From positions 4,039,001 through 4,103,000 of the forward strand of contig NZ_CP059164.1 in NCBI RefSeq assembly GCF_013466985.1: a stretch of DNA of 64,000 nucleotides. Reading direction: 5' to 3'. Position numbers and translations under genes: made by a program. Position 1 is the first letter of the stretch, and each line of letters starts with the position of its first letter. The notes under the pieces are model-generated. The model saw only the letters and a list, made by a program, of their open reading frames with translations, made no database searches and was not told the DNA's origin. The DNA comes from Nocardioides ungokensis. GTDB lineage: Bacteria; Actinomycetota; Actinomycetes; Propionibacteriales; Nocardioidaceae. This document shows, piece by piece, positions 20,299 to 30,166 of this stretch.

Positions 20299-20436
20299 GC
20301 GCTCACGGTAGGGCTTCGCCCACCTCCGCGGGACCGGTTGCGCACAACGATTCAGACCGGGTCCCGCCCACGAGCGGACCGGCCGCCGACCGGTGCCGGT
20401 TACGGTGACCAGCAGCACATCGACGAAGGAGGCCCC

Positions 20437-22026
20437 ATGGCGGTCGAGGCACTCGTCCAGCAGGCACGGCAGCAGTCGCTCGGCGACCTGCCGCGGCGTA
20501 CGGCGCGACGCGTGCCGGACAAGCTCGCCATCGTCGACGGAGCCACCCGGCTGACCTTCGCCGAGCTCGACGCCGTCGTCGACCGGGCCGCGGCCGCGAT
20601 CGCCGCCGCGGGCCTGGCCAAGGGCGACCGCCTGGCGCTGCTCTGCCACAACTGCTGGCAGTTCGCGGTGCTCGACTTCGCGGCTGCCCGGGTCGGCGTC
20701 GTGCTGGTGCCGGTGAACTTCATGCTGAACGGCGACGAGATCGCGTTCATCCTCGACCACAGCGGCGCGACCGCCTTCGTCGTGGAGGACGCCCTGGTGC
20801 CGACGGCCGAGAAGGCGCTGGCCGCCGCGGGCGGCACGGTCGCGACCCGCGTCGTCGTACGCCTCGGCCGGGGCGAGCTGCCCGCGGGCTGGACCGACGC
20901 GCAGGAGTGGTTCGACCACGACGGGGAACCTCCGCGGGTGCCGGTCGCCGATGACGACCCGGTCCGGATGATGTTCACGTCCGGCACCGAGTCGCGACCC
21001 AAGGGTGCCCTGCTGTCGAGCCGGTCGCTGCTGTGGCAGTACGTCTCCTGCGCCCTCGACGGCAGCATGACCGCCGACGACGTGGAGCTCCACACGCTGC
21101 CGCTCTACCACTGCGCGCAGCTCGACTGCTTCCTCGGCACGGACGTCTACCTCGGCGCGACCAGCATCATCCTGCCCGGGCCGGACCCGCAGCAGGTCCT
21201 GCGGGCGATCCAGGAGCACCGGGTCACCAAGTTCTTCGCCCCACCCACGGTGTGGATCGGGCTGCTGCGCTGCCCCGACTTCGACTCCACCGACCTCTCC
21301 AGCCTGCGCAAGGGCTACTACGGCGCCTCCCCGATGCCTGTCGAGGTGCTCAAGGAGATCCAGCGCCGGCTGCCCGACGTCGACCTGTGGAACTTCTACG
21401 GCCAGACCGAGATGGCCCCGCTGGCGACGATCCTCGGACCAGACGAGCAGCTGGAGTACGCCGGCTCCGCGGGCCGGGCGGCCCTCAACGTCGAGACCCG
21501 GATCGTCGACGACCTCGACCAGCCGGTGCCCGCGGGCACGGTCGGCGAGATCGTGCACCGCTCACCGCACGCCACGCTCGGCTACTACCGGGACGAGGCC
21601 AAGACGGCGGAGTCGTTCAGGGAGGGCTGGTTCCACTCCGGCGACCTCGGCTACCTCGACGAGGGCGGGCGTCTCTACGTCGTGGACCGCAAGAAGGACA
21701 TGATCAAGACCGGTGGGGAGAACGTCGCCAGCCGCGAGGTGGAGGAGGCCATCTACCGCCTCGACGGCGTCGCCGAGGTCGCCGTCTTCGGCATCAGCCA
21801 CCCGCGCTGGGTGGAGGCGGTCGCGGCCGTCGTCGTCCCCAAGGAGGGCGTCACGCTCACCTCCGACGCGGTCCTCGAGCACAGCCGGAGCGTGCTCGCC
21901 CACTACAAGGCACCCAAGTACGTCGTGGTCGCGGAGTCCCTGCCCAAGAACCCGAGCGGCAAGATCCTCAAGCGCGAGCTCCGCGACGCGCACGGCGCGC
22001 TCGCGCAGGAGGACCGGGACGACTGA
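20437..22026 (+). CDS. Fatty-acid-type acyl-CoA synthetase (ANL superfamily)
   Basis: 529 aa AMP-forming ligase. A phosphate-binding loop MMFTSGTESRPKGAL, WNFYGQTEMAPL (A5), GWFHSGDLGYLDE (A7), DRKKDMIKTGGENV (A8) and the catalytic lysine in NPSGKILKREL (A10) are all present. It activates a carboxylic acid through an acyl-adenylate to its CoA thioester; whether the acid is fatty or aromatic is not clear. ATG 20437 follows GAAGGAGG, a strong Shine-Dalgarno sequence. TACGGT at 20401 is a possible -10 box. Confidence 0.92.
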   Translation: MAVEALVQQARQQSLGDLPRRTARRVPDKLAIVDGATRLTFAELDAVVDRAAAAIAAAGLAKGDRLALLCHNCWQFAVLDFAAARVGVVLVPVNFMLNGDEIAFILDHSGATAFVVEDALVPTAEKALAAAGGTVATRVVVRLGRGELPAGWTDAQEWFDHDGEPPRVPVADDDPVRMMFTSGTESRPKGALLSSRSLLWQYVSCALDGSMTADDVELHTLPLYHCAQLDCFLGTDVYLGATSIILPGPDPQQVLRAIQEHRVTKFFAPPTVWIGLLRCPDFDSTDLSSLRKGYYGASPMPVEVLKEIQRRLPDVDLWNFYGQTEMAPLATILGPDEQLEYAGSAGRAALNVETRIVDDLDQPVPAGTVGEIVHRSPHATLGYYRDEAKTAESFREGWFHSGDLGYLDEGGRLYVVDRKKDMIKTGGENVASREVEEAIYRLDGVAEVAVFGISHPRWVEAVAAVVVPKEGVTLTSDAVLEHSRSVLAHYKAPKYVVVAESLPKNPSGKILKRELRDAHGALAQEDRDD

Positions 22027-22089
22027 CGCCCCGCGACCAGCGGACTTCCGGCCCTGAGGGCGCCGGCGCGCCCCGAGGACGATGTCGGC

Positions 22090-22596
22090 ATGGGCCTGCC
22101 TGCCGACCAGCTCTCCGCCGGGGAGAGCATCGTCCTGGAGATGCGTGAGCACTGGAAGCACCTGCTCGGTGCGATGCTGATCTGCCTGGCCGCCCTCGTC
22201 GGGCTCGTGGTGGTCCTGGCGATCGGGCCGGAGAGCGGGTTCTTCGGCTGGGTGGACACCCTGGGGTGGGTGGCGTTCGCCGGCGTCGTGCTGCTCTTCG
22301 GCGTGTGGCCGGCCCTCGGGTGGTGGAACCGCACCTACACCCTGACGACCGAGCGGCTCGCGACCCGGACCGGGATCCTGCGGCGCTCCGGCCGAGACAT
22401 CCCGCTGAACCGCATCAACGACGTCGCCTTCGACCAGGGCCTCCTCGACCGCGTCGTCGGCTGCGGCACGCTGCGCGTCTCGGCCGCCAGCGAGGAGGGC
22501 ACCGTGGTCCTCAAGGACATCCCGGACGTGCACCAGGTGTCGCTGCGGATGAACGAGCTGGTCCGCCAGATCGGCCACAGCGACCACGACGCCTGA
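22090..22596 (+). CDS. Bacterial PH-domain membrane protein
   Basis: 168 aa. Two membrane segments (about 28-45 and 54-72) are followed by a bPH_2 domain: WWNRTYTLTTERLATRTGIL, SGRDIPLNRINDVAFDQGLLDRVVGCGTLRV and the acidic-aromatic end. Such proteins are common in actinobacteria and of unknown role, perhaps in membrane organisation. GACGAT ends 6 nt upstream of ATG 22090, another leaderless arrangement. Confidence 0.85.
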   Translation: MGLPADQLSAGESIVLEMREHWKHLLGAMLICLAALVGLVVVLAIGPESGFFGWVDTLGWVAFAGVVLLFGVWPALGWWNRTYTLTTERLATRTGILRRSGRDIPLNRINDVAFDQGLLDRVVGCGTLRVSAASEEGTVVLKDIPDVHQVSLRMNELVRQIGHSDHDA

Positions 22597-22614
22597 GCAG
22601 CCCAGCCGGGCCGC

Positions 22615-22821
22615 TCAGTCACCGGTACGACGCACGCGCACCACCTGGAGGCGCCGGGCCCAGAGCCGGTGCAGGAAGCCGTGCAGGGCGGCCTGGTCCT
22701 CGAACCTCCCCGAGAGCACCGTGCAGACCTCGTGCTCGACCGTGCCGGGCTCGTCCAGCTCCTCGACGTCGCCCATGGCCTGGGGGGCGACGATCCCCGC
22801 GACGTGCACCTCGTACCGCAT
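22615..22821 (-). CDS. Small protein of the TVLSGRF family, member 1
   Basis: 68 aa, MRYEVHVAGIVAPQAMGDVE at the start. Its core TVLSGRFEDQAALHGFLHRL aligns with TVLSGRFADQAALSAFLRRL in the protein at 28990, and both begin with a YEV strand and end in a V-x-x-R-R strand. The predicted pattern is strand-strand-helix-strand, a small ferredoxin-like or ACT-like fold by inference. It converges on the PH-domain gene with an 18-nt gap. I do not recognise a named family. Confidence 0.65.
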   Translation of the reverse strand: MRYEVHVAGIVAPQAMGDVEELDEPGTVEHEVCTVLSGRFEDQAALHGFLHRLWARRLQVVRVRRTGD

Positions 22822-23018
22822 CGACCCGCTCCTTCATGTCCCGCCCACCCCGATCTCCTTGCATGCTTCACCCGCGGGGAGGGCCGCGCATCACCCCACC
22901 CGAGTGACGAAGGATGTGACGTGGGGGTCGCAAGGGATCGTCCGCTCGGGATGAGGTGCGTTCTCAGGCTCGCGCGCACACTTCGATTGCAGTCGTAGAC
23001 CAGAGAAAGGACGCTGCA

Positions 23019-23396
23019 ATGTCGTTCTGGGACGTCGTGTGGTTCATCGTGATCTCATTCGCCTTCGTGGCGTACCTCATGGTGATGTTCTCGATCATTG
23101 CCGACCTCTTCCGTGACCGGGAGGAGTCCGGAGTCATGAAGGCGGTCTGGATCGTTTGCCTGATCTTCTTCCCGCTCATCACCGCACTGGTCTACCTCAT
23201 CGCTCGTGGCAGCGGCATGGCCGATCGCCAGATGCAGACGGCTGCGAACATGAAGGAGCAGCAGGACGCCTACATCCGCGACGTCGCGGTCAAGGCCAGT
23301 CCCGCCGACCAGATCGCGCAAGCCCAGAAGATGCTCAACGACGGCGCGATCTCTCAGCCCGAGTTCGAGAGGCTGAAGGAGAAGGCGCTCGCCTGA
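23019..23396 (+). CDS. PLDc_N/SHOCT membrane protein
   Basis: 125 aa. Two membrane segments (about residues 4-27 and 43-62, with DLFRDREESGVMKAVWIVCLIF between them) match the PLDc_N membrane hairpin. The C-terminal 30 residues, DQIAQAQKMLNDGAISQPEFERLKEKAL, form a SHOCT motif, a short helix-turn-helix found at the ends of oligomeric membrane proteins. A GAAAGGA Shine-Dalgarno sequence precedes ATG 23019. The function is unknown. The VDL-repeat gene follows after 7 nt. Confidence 0.88.
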   Translation: MSFWDVVWFIVISFAFVAYLMVMFSIIADLFRDREESGVMKAVWIVCLIFFPLITALVYLIARGSGMADRQMQTAANMKEQQDAYIRDVAVKASPADQIAQAQKMLNDGAISQPEFERLKEKALA

Positions 23397-23403
23397 CGGC
23401 GAC

Positions 23404-24072
23404 GTGAACCCCACGGCCACCGTCCTCATGCGCAGGCTGTCCCCGCTGTCGGTCGCACGATCGGTCCTCGAACCGGTCCTGCGGCCGGCAGCCGCGTCTG
23501 TCGCCTCCCTGGCCCCGCTGCTCGACGGGCTGCTGACCGAGCTCGTCAACGAGGTCGTACGCCGCGTCGACCTCGACGCCATCGTCCGCCGGCTGGACAT
23601 CGAGGCGGTCCTCGACCGCCTCGACCTCACCGCCACGGTGCTGGACCGGGTGGACCTCGGGATCGTCGTCCGGGAGGCCATCGGCCAGCTGGACGAGCAG
23701 AGCGTGAGCCTGGTGGTGAGCCGGGTCGACGTCGACGCGGTCGCCGAGCGGCTCGACCTCGACGCGGTCGCGCAGCGGCTGGACATCGACGCCGTGCTCG
23801 ACCGGATGGACCTCACCACCATCGTGCTGCGCCGTGTCGACCTGCACACCGTCGTCGACGCGGTGCTCGCCCAGGTCGACCTGATCACCCTCGCCGAGCA
23901 GATCATCGACGGCGTGGACCTGCCGGAGATCATCCGGGAGTCGACCGGCTCGATGGCCTCCGACACCGTCAAGGGCGTGCGGATGCAGGGCATCGGCGCC
24001 GACCAGGCGGTCGGCCGGGCCATGGACCGGCTGCTGCTGCGCCACGCGCGCACCTCCGGCGACGCGAGCTAG
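23404..24072 (+). CDS. VDL-repeat protein, unknown function
   Basis: 222 aa. From about residue 50 to 180 it is built of units of 9-11 residues following [RV]-[VL]-D-[LIV]-x-x-[IV]-[VL], for example RRVDLDAIV, RRLDIEAVL, DRVDLGIVV, SRVDVDAVA and ERLDLDAVA. The regular spacing suggests a solenoid or helical repeat with an acidic ladder. GTG 23404 is the only start near the upstream gene. The next gene (RDD membrane protein) follows after 10 nt, so the three genes from 23019 are probably one operon. I know such repeats next to RDD proteins in actinobacteria but no function. Confidence 0.7.
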   Translation: MNPTATVLMRRLSPLSVARSVLEPVLRPAAASVASLAPLLDGLLTELVNEVVRRVDLDAIVRRLDIEAVLDRLDLTATVLDRVDLGIVVREAIGQLDEQSVSLVVSRVDVDAVAERLDLDAVAQRLDIDAVLDRMDLTTIVLRRVDLHTVVDAVLAQVDLITLAEQIIDGVDLPEIIRESTGSMASDTVKGVRMQGIGADQAVGRAMDRLLLRHARTSGDAS

Positions 24073-24082
24073 TGAGGCCTCG

Positions 24083-24587
24083 GTGGCCGGGGGCACGGGC
24101 GGCGGGGTGTCGCCGATCCCCCGCGAGGCGCGTCCCTACCAGGGACAGCGCGCCGGGCTGGTCACGCGGCTGGTCGCCGCCACCGTCGACGCGGTCGTCA
24201 TCGGCGGCGTCCTGCTCGGCGGCTACCTCGGCCTGTCGGGCTGCTCTTCTGATCGACCCGCGGGGCTTCCAGTTCCCCCAGGTCGGCGTCGTCTTCAGCC
24301 TGTTCTGGGCGTTCTGCGTGGCCGTCGTCTACCTGACGGTGTCCTGGACCCTGAGCGGCCGAACCTACGGCTACCTCGTCATGGGGCTGCGGGTCCTCGG
24401 GCGCGGTGGAAGGCCGCTTCGGCTCGTCGGAGCCGCCATCCGCGCAGTGTTCGTCGTCGTGGTGCCGATCGGCATCGCGTGGGTGCTGGTCAGCCGGGAC
24501 AACCGGTCGCTCCAGGACATCGTCCTCGGCACCCGGGTCGTCTACGACTGGCAGCCGCGCGGCGCCGAGTCTCCTGCTCAGGACTGA
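24083..24587 (+). CDS. RDD-family membrane protein (frameshifted)
   Basis: About 168 aa. The N-terminal frame gives YQGQRAGLVTRLVAATVDAV, which contains the Arg and Asp that define RDD proteins; a frame change near 24240 leads into FQFPQVGVVFSLFWAFCVAV and the end SLQDIVLGTRVVYDW. Three membrane segments. RDD proteins include Na+/H+ antiporters, but most are uncharacterised. The last 10 bases overlap the convergent gene. It follows the VDL-repeat gene after 10 nt. Confidence 0.78.
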
Positions 24588-25902
24588 GTGGCGGAGCGGG
24601 GTGGGGTGGGCCGGCCGACGAACTCGATGACGGCCAGCACCAGCAGCACCACGAGCGCGACGCCCACGACGACGCCGGCGGTGGGCTGGTTCCAGAACAT
24701 CAGCACCACGCCCCCGAGGACCGCCGCGGTCAGCCGCAGGGCCCGCCGGTGGGTGTAGGTCCAGGTGCCGACCCGGCCGGTCTGCCAGCCGGCCGCCTCG
24801 GCGGAGCCGCGCAGCGAGCCGATGCCCTGCGTGAAGCCGCGGCGGGTGCCACCGCGGCCGTGGAGGGCCCGCTGATGAACGCCGCGAAGGCCAGCACGAG
24901 GCCGAGGACGCCGACGGCCCGCAGCGAGCTGCGCAGGAACCGCACCAGCGTGTCGAAGACGCTGCCGGCCGCATCCGGGGTCAGCACGTTCCCGGGCGTC
25001 TCGTTGACGTACCACGTCCGCGCCACCGCCAGGGCCCCACCGAGGAGGATCATGGCCGCGGCCAGGCCGAGCCCGCCGAGCAGGAGCGCCCGCCGCCGGT
25101 CACGCGCCAGCGCCACCCCGCCGATGAGCAGGGCGAGCGCGATGATGGGGAGCCAGACGCCCAGCTTCTCGAGCAGCTTGTAGGCGCCCTGCGCGTGCGT
25201 CACCGAGCTCGACTGCACCAGCACGAACGTCTTGTTCACCGTCGGGATCTTGTCGGCGAGCGAGAAGCCCTGGTTGACCAGCGCGGCCTTGACCTGCGCG
25301 ATGATCGGCCCGAGGTTGAGGGTGACCGTGTCGCCCTGGGCCGTGACCGCGCCGCCCTGCTCGCCCGACAGCAGCCTGACCATCTGGGCGTGGGCGGCCC
25401 GGTTGACCTGGTCCCACACCTGCGCGAACTGGTCGGAGGCGATGAACTTCGCGACCTGGTCGTGCACGAAGCCGTTGACCCCGTTCACCAGCGCGGCCTC
25501 GAGCCCGGGGATCACCGCCGAGACGTCCGCCGAGACGCCACGCTGCTTGGCCAGGGCGGTCAGCGCCTCCTTGGTGACGCCCTGCACGTCGATGTTGTCG
25601 AGGACGGCGGTGGTCACCTCGTCGGTGAGCACGGCCTGGACGGCCGGGTCGTGGACGAGCGGCTCGACGGTCTTGACGTACTGGTCGGTGTTGGAGATGA
25701 CGCGGTTGGCCCACACCGACGTCACCGACAGCGGGGCCAGCACGACGGCGAGGACGACCAGGATCCCGGAGACGACGCTGAGCCCGCGCACGTGGCGGTG
25801 CTCCTCCACTTCGGCGGGCGGCGGGGGGCCGGCGGCTGCGAGCTGTGACTCCAGCTCGGCGATCCGGGCCCGTAGGGCGTCGACCTCCTGGGTCTCGCTC
25901 AC
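24578..25902 (-). CDS. Large-loop integral membrane protein (frameshifted)
   Basis: About 441 aa after repair. A short coiled coil (residues 1-25) is followed by a first membrane segment (about 43-62), a soluble extracytoplasmic region of about 180 residues (VISNTDQYVKTVEPLVHDPAVQAVL and onward, rich in Val/Asp), and four or five more membrane segments. The frame changes near 24855, where FISGPSTAAVA should continue TRRGFTQGIGSLRG; one base appears to be missing. The layout is common in actinobacteria but without known function. It converges with and slightly overlaps the RDD gene. Confidence 0.72.
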
Positions 25903-26129
25903 CGTGGTCCTCCCTCACCGTGGACAGCGCAGGCAGCGCCACTGTCCAACGCGTGGACGCCCGGACGCCTCACACGGGGCGGATGAGATGGCCCCGGCGG
26001 CGTGTCCCCCATGCGGGCCGGTCCCGCCCCGGCCATTGGTCCCGAGGGGTCCTGCCTTCGTTCCCTGACCAGCGGCCGGGCCCCTCTCCTAGCGTCGAAA
26101 AGGGGAATCCCGTTCAAGGACGAAGCAGG

Positions 26130-28887
26130 GTGACCGTGAGCTCAAAGCCATCACAGCCTGCCCCGGCAGGCACCGATCTCGCTGACCGCGTGACCTACGC
26201 CGCCCGATCCGGGGTCCCGGCCACCTCGGCGTCGCACGTCCCACGGCCCCGGCTCGTCGCAGCCCTGGACGGTGCCGCCTCGGCCCGGCTGGTGCTGGTC
26301 AGCGGCCCGGCCGGGTCGGGCAAGACGTCCCTGCTCGCCGAGTGGCTGCACGAGGGCGCCCCCCGCGACGACGAGCTCGGCTGGGTCACCTTCGAGGACG
26401 AGGACACCAGGCTGTGGCAGCCGCTCCTGGCCTGCCTCGCGGCCCTCGGCCTGCCCATTCCGTACGCCGCGGCGCAGCCGTCCCCGGACCTGCTCCTGGG
26501 GCGGTCCCGCCTCGAGGAGCTGGCCGCCGCTGTCGCCGCGTCGGGGCGGCGGTGGACCCTGGTGATCGACGGCTACGAGCTCCGCTCGACCGAGCTGGCC
26601 GCCGAGGTCACGTTCCTGCTCGACCACACCGACGGACGTCTCCGCCTGGTCTTCGCGGCCCGGGTCGACCCGGTGCTGCCGCTCTACCGCTTCCGGCTCG
26701 ACGACAGCCTCGCCGAGGTCCGGGCCGCCGACCTGCGCTTCACCGACGTCGAGGCGGCCGACCTGTTGCAGCGCTGCGACGTACGGCTGCCGGCGGGTCT
26801 CGTCCACGACCTCGACTCCCGCCTCGGCGGCTGGGCCGCCGGGCTGCGCTTCGCCGCCCGCGCCCTGACCCGCCACGAGCACGCGGTCGACTCCGTGGCC
26901 GCGGTGGTCGCCCAGGCCGCCGACATCAACGAGTACCTCCTCGCGGAGGTCCTGCAGGTGCAGGAGCCCGAGACTCGGGACCTGCTGCTGCGGACCTGCG
27001 TGCCCGACCTCCTCCGGCCGGGGCTGGCCGAGGAGCTCGCCGGACCGGACGCCCCGCGCGCCCTCGCCGAGCTGGCCAGGTCCAACATGTTCCTCGAGCC
27101 GGTGCCGGACCGTCCCGGCTACTACCGCTACCCGCCCTTCTTCCGGGACCTGCTCCGTGCGCAGCTGGCCTTCGAGGATCCCGCCACGGCCGCCGAGCTC
27201 CACCGCCGCGCGGCCGCGTGGCTGCGCGGTCGGGACATGTCGTTCCGCTCGGTGGCGCAGCTGGCCACGGGCGGGTTGTGGTCGGACGTCGCGAGGCAGC
27301 TCGTCGACGACCTGCTCGTCCCCCGCCTGGTGCTCGGCCAGGACGAGCGTCTCCTCGAGATGGCGCGCCACATCCCCGCCGACCTCGGCGACGCCACCGC
27401 CTGCATCGTCCGCGCCGCCCTCGCGCTGGCGGCCTCGGACCCACTCACCTGCGCCGAGGAGCTCGACCGCGCCCGTTCGGCCGCGGAGCCGGCGACGGCC
27501 GCTGACGACGACGCACCGAGGGGGCTGTCCTTCGCCGTGGTCGACTCGTTGCGTGCGTGCGCCGTCGACGACCTCGACAGCGCCGCCGCCCTCGTGGAGC
27601 GAACCTCCCGAGCCTGGCCGCGGCCCGCAGCCGGGCGGCCGGGCTGGCCGGGCCCACACTCGAGGGCCTGCTCGAGGTCGCCGGAGCCATGATCGCGCTC
27701 CGCCGCGGAGACCTGCCTCAGGCCCACGCCGGATTCGCCCGGGTCGGTGAGCTGCCCGGGATGCCCGTCCGCTTCCGCGCTGCCGTGCTCGGCTACCTGG
27801 CCCTCACCGATGCGCTCGACGGCCGGCTGACCCAGGCCTGGCAGCAGGCCACCGAGGCAGTGGCGCTCGCCGACGACGGCAAGGTCCCGGCCCGGTTGCG
27901 CAACCCGGCCGCTGCCACCGCCCTGGCCCTGGTCTCGCTGGAGCGCGACGACCTGACCGCCGCCCGGCAGTACCTGACCTCGGCCCGGTCCTGCCGGGCC
28001 CTGGTCGTCGACCCGGTCTCGAGGACCGTCACGGCCGGGGTGTCGGCACACGTCGAGGCCGCGTCCGGCGAGGGCCGACCCGCCCTGGCTCATCTCGAGT
28101 CGGTCTGCGACCGTGCCGACCTCAGGGACCCCTGGCTCGCCGGCTGGCTGCGCCTCCAGGCAGCCGGCCTCGCCGTCACCCTCGGACTGCCCGACCATGC
28201 GCTGCGCGCGCTGGAGGACATCTCGGCCGAGGACGCCGCGTCCGGACAGGTCGTCGCGCCGCGGCGTACGCCGAGCAGGGCCGTCCCGTCGCCCTCGAGC
28301 GCTCCCTGACCCTGGCCCGCTCCACCGAGCGTCCGCTCCCGGACGAGGTGACCCGGTTGCTGGTCGAGGGCGTTCACCAGTCGCGCCGGCAGTCTCCCCG
28401 CCAGGCCGCCCCCCTCGTCGAGCAGGCGCTCCAGCTCGCGGCCCGCGAGGAGGCGCGTCGGCCCTTCCGCGAGGCCTCGCCGTCGGTGCTCCGGCTGCTG
28501 GCGGGGAACCCGCACCTGCTGGACCGGCACCGGTGGCTGACGAACGCCGATCCGGCGCGGCCCATGCCGACCCGGGCGCCGACTGGGGCGCCGACTGGGG
28601 CGCCGGCTCGGCCGCCTGCCTCCGCGGCGGGCCGCGCGGAGCGCCACGAGGACCCCACCGACGTGAGCCAGCTGGTGTTCGAGCCGCTGACTGCCAAGGA
28701 GCACGAGGTGCTCGACCATCTCGAGGAGCTGCTCACCACCGAGGAGATCGCCGAGAAGATGTTCGTGTCGGTCAACACCGTCCGGACCCACGTGCGCAGC
28801 ATCCTGCGCAAGCTCGGGGTGAACCGCCGCAACAGCGCCATACGGCGGGCCCGCGAGCTGGGGCTCTTCGACCGCCCGCTCAACTGA
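26130..28887 (+). CDS. LuxR-family large ATP-binding regulator (LAL/MalT-like), two frameshifts
   Basis: About 919 aa after two single-base repairs (near 27600 and 28265). N-terminal STAND ATPase with Walker A LVSGPAGSGKTSLLAEW (near residue 59) and a Walker B-like LVIDGYELRS, a helical/TPR-like middle, and a C-terminal LuxR HTH (LTAKEHEVLDHLEELLTTEE, then VSVNTVRTHVRSILRKLGV). LAL proteins switch on catabolic or secondary-metabolite genes on binding an inducer. A short tandem repeat encodes PTGAPTGAPA before the HTH. Starts GTG 26130 or 26136 are possible. Targets are unknown; the two small genes just downstream are candidates for association. Confidence 0.88.
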
Positions 28888-28989
28888 TCCGGACGCCGTT
28901 CATCCCTGCCGGGTGAGGCCCGAGCACAGGAGGTGCGATGTGCTGGAGAGGCACCCCCATCCACGCACGAGACCTCCCCGAGCGAGCAG

Positions 28990-29220
28990 ATGACCGATCA
29001 CACCTACGAGGTCCGCGTCACCGGACTCCTCGACGAGTCCGAGGTCCTCGAGGACCTCGGCGAGGTCGAGACGGTCGGTCACGACGTCACGACGGTCCTC
29101 TCGGGGAGGTTCGCGGACCAGGCGGCCCTGTCGGCGTTCCTGCGGCGCCTACGGGCCCAGGGTCTGGACGTGCTGGAGATCCGGCGGGTGCTGGAGACCG
29201 ACGAGGACGAGGACGACTGA
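28990..29220 (+). CDS. Small protein of the TVLSGRF family, member 2
   Basis: 76 aa, beginning MTDHTYEVRVTGLLDESEVL and ending with a run of Asp/Glu. The central TVLSGRFADQAALSAFLRRL matches the protein at 22615-22821 at most positions. It follows the LAL regulator by 102 nt and its stop codon overlaps the next start (TGATG), so the two small genes are co-translated. No DNA-binding motif is visible. The function is unknown. Confidence 0.7.
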   Translation: MTDHTYEVRVTGLLDESEVLEDLGEVETVGHDVTTVLSGRFADQAALSAFLRRLRAQGLDVLEIRRVLETDEDEDD

Positions 29221-29471
29221 TGGGCGCCCCGCACACTCCCCGGACCGGGCAGCGGCGCAACCGGCACGCCCGCGCGGTCAACTACGAGGTCGTCGTGCGC
29301 GGCGAGCTCGGGCCGGTGCTGAGGGCCGCGCTGCTGCCGGTGCGTGCCACGGCGACGCAGGAGCAGACGGTGCTGCGGGCCAGGCTCGCCAAGGACCGTG
29401 AGCTCGCCGACCTGGTCTCCGTGCTGCGTTCTCACGGAGTCCGGGTCGCGAGCATCACGGTCCTGGACTAG
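29220..29471 (+). CDS. Small protein, distant member of the TVLSGRF group
   Basis: 83 aa. After a basic N-terminal stretch (RTGQRRNRHARA) comes NYEVVVRGELGPVLRAALLP and then EQTVLRARLAKDRELADLVS, which repeats the YEV strand and the T-V-L-x-x-R/F helix layout of its neighbour with low identity. The ATG overlaps the previous stop by one base. Probably the product of an old tandem duplication that has diverged. A strong hairpin follows. Confidence 0.6.
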   Translation: MGAPHTPRTGQRRNRHARAVNYEVVVRGELGPVLRAALLPVRATATQEQTVLRARLAKDRELADLVSVLRSHGVRVASITVLD

Positions 29472-29509
29472 ATCGGGGCCCGATCGGGCACGGCACGATC
29501 GGGCATGGA

Positions 29510-29545
29510 GAGGCTCGGGCCGGTCGAGGACCGGGCCCGAGCCTC
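29510..29545. terminator. Bidirectional terminator
   Basis: GAGGCTCGGGCC with GGTC pairs with CCGGGCCCGAGCCTC across GAGGA. It lies between the convergent small-protein and membrane-protein genes. Three GATCGGG direct repeats precede it (29471-29503). Confidence 0.7.
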
Positions 29546-29565
29546 GGTGGCTTCTCGCGGGTGGC

Positions 29566-30057
29566 CTACTCCCGCTCGGCCTTCATCTCGGCGCCGTGCA
29601 CCGTCAGCGCCCAGATCACGAACACATCGATCGTGATCATGATGGCGGACCACCACGGGTAGGCGGAGAAGAACGCCAGGTTGACGACGGAGCTGACCAG
29701 CGCGACGAGGACGCCGACGATGCGCGCCCACATCTGCCCGGCGAAGAGGGCCGCGCCAGCGGCGACCATGATGATGCCGCCGATCAGGTAGGTCCAGCCC
29801 CAGGCCGTGTAGTCGACGTGCACCACCAAGTTGTTCTTGCTGACGAGGTAGTAGCCGTCGTCGAACAACGCGACCAACCCGGCGATCGCGTGGAAGGTGC
29901 CCAGCATGAGCATCATGGTCGCGGCGAAGATGATCCATCCGACCCACCCGGTCGGCTCGGGGACGTCCCTGCGGCGGGACGTTGCCCCTGCGGGCACCTG
30001 CTCGCCCTTGGCAGCTGACTGCTGCGAGGCGGCGGCGTCCGGTGTGGTGTGGGACAT
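29566..30057 (-). CDS. Four-helix membrane protein, DUF7144-like
   Basis: 163 aa. About 35 polar residues are followed by four membrane segments: WVGWIIFAATMMLMLGTFHA, a second containing WGWTYLIGGIIMV, and two more; YYLVSKNNLVVHVDYTAWGW lies between. This matches a small actinobacterial membrane family (DUF7144) of unknown function, recalled from memory. ATG 30057 is preferred to the GTG just before it. It is 109 nt downstream of the GAF-ANTAR gene on the same strand. Confidence 0.72.
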   Translation of the reverse strand: MSHTTPDAAASQQSAAKGEQVPAGATSRRRDVPEPTGWVGWIIFAATMMLMLGTFHAIAGLVALFDDGYYLVSKNNLVVHVDYTAWGWTYLIGGIIMVAAGAALFAGQMWARIVGVLVALVSSVVNLAFFSAYPWWSAIMITIDVFVIWALTVHGAEMKAERE

Positions 30058-30166
30058 CACGAGCTCCTGACTCTCTCGGTCGGCACTTTGCCACTTCCAG
30101 CGTCGGTCGCAGCGCCGACGACCACCTCACCCGCAGCGGGTGAACCGTCGTCCGGCCCCGCGGAGC

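Noticed and set aside
28576..28610. Tandem GCGCCGACTGGG units as a possible satellite
   Set aside because: Only about three units that encode PTGAPTGAPA in the linker of the LAL regulator; ordinary linker slippage explains it.
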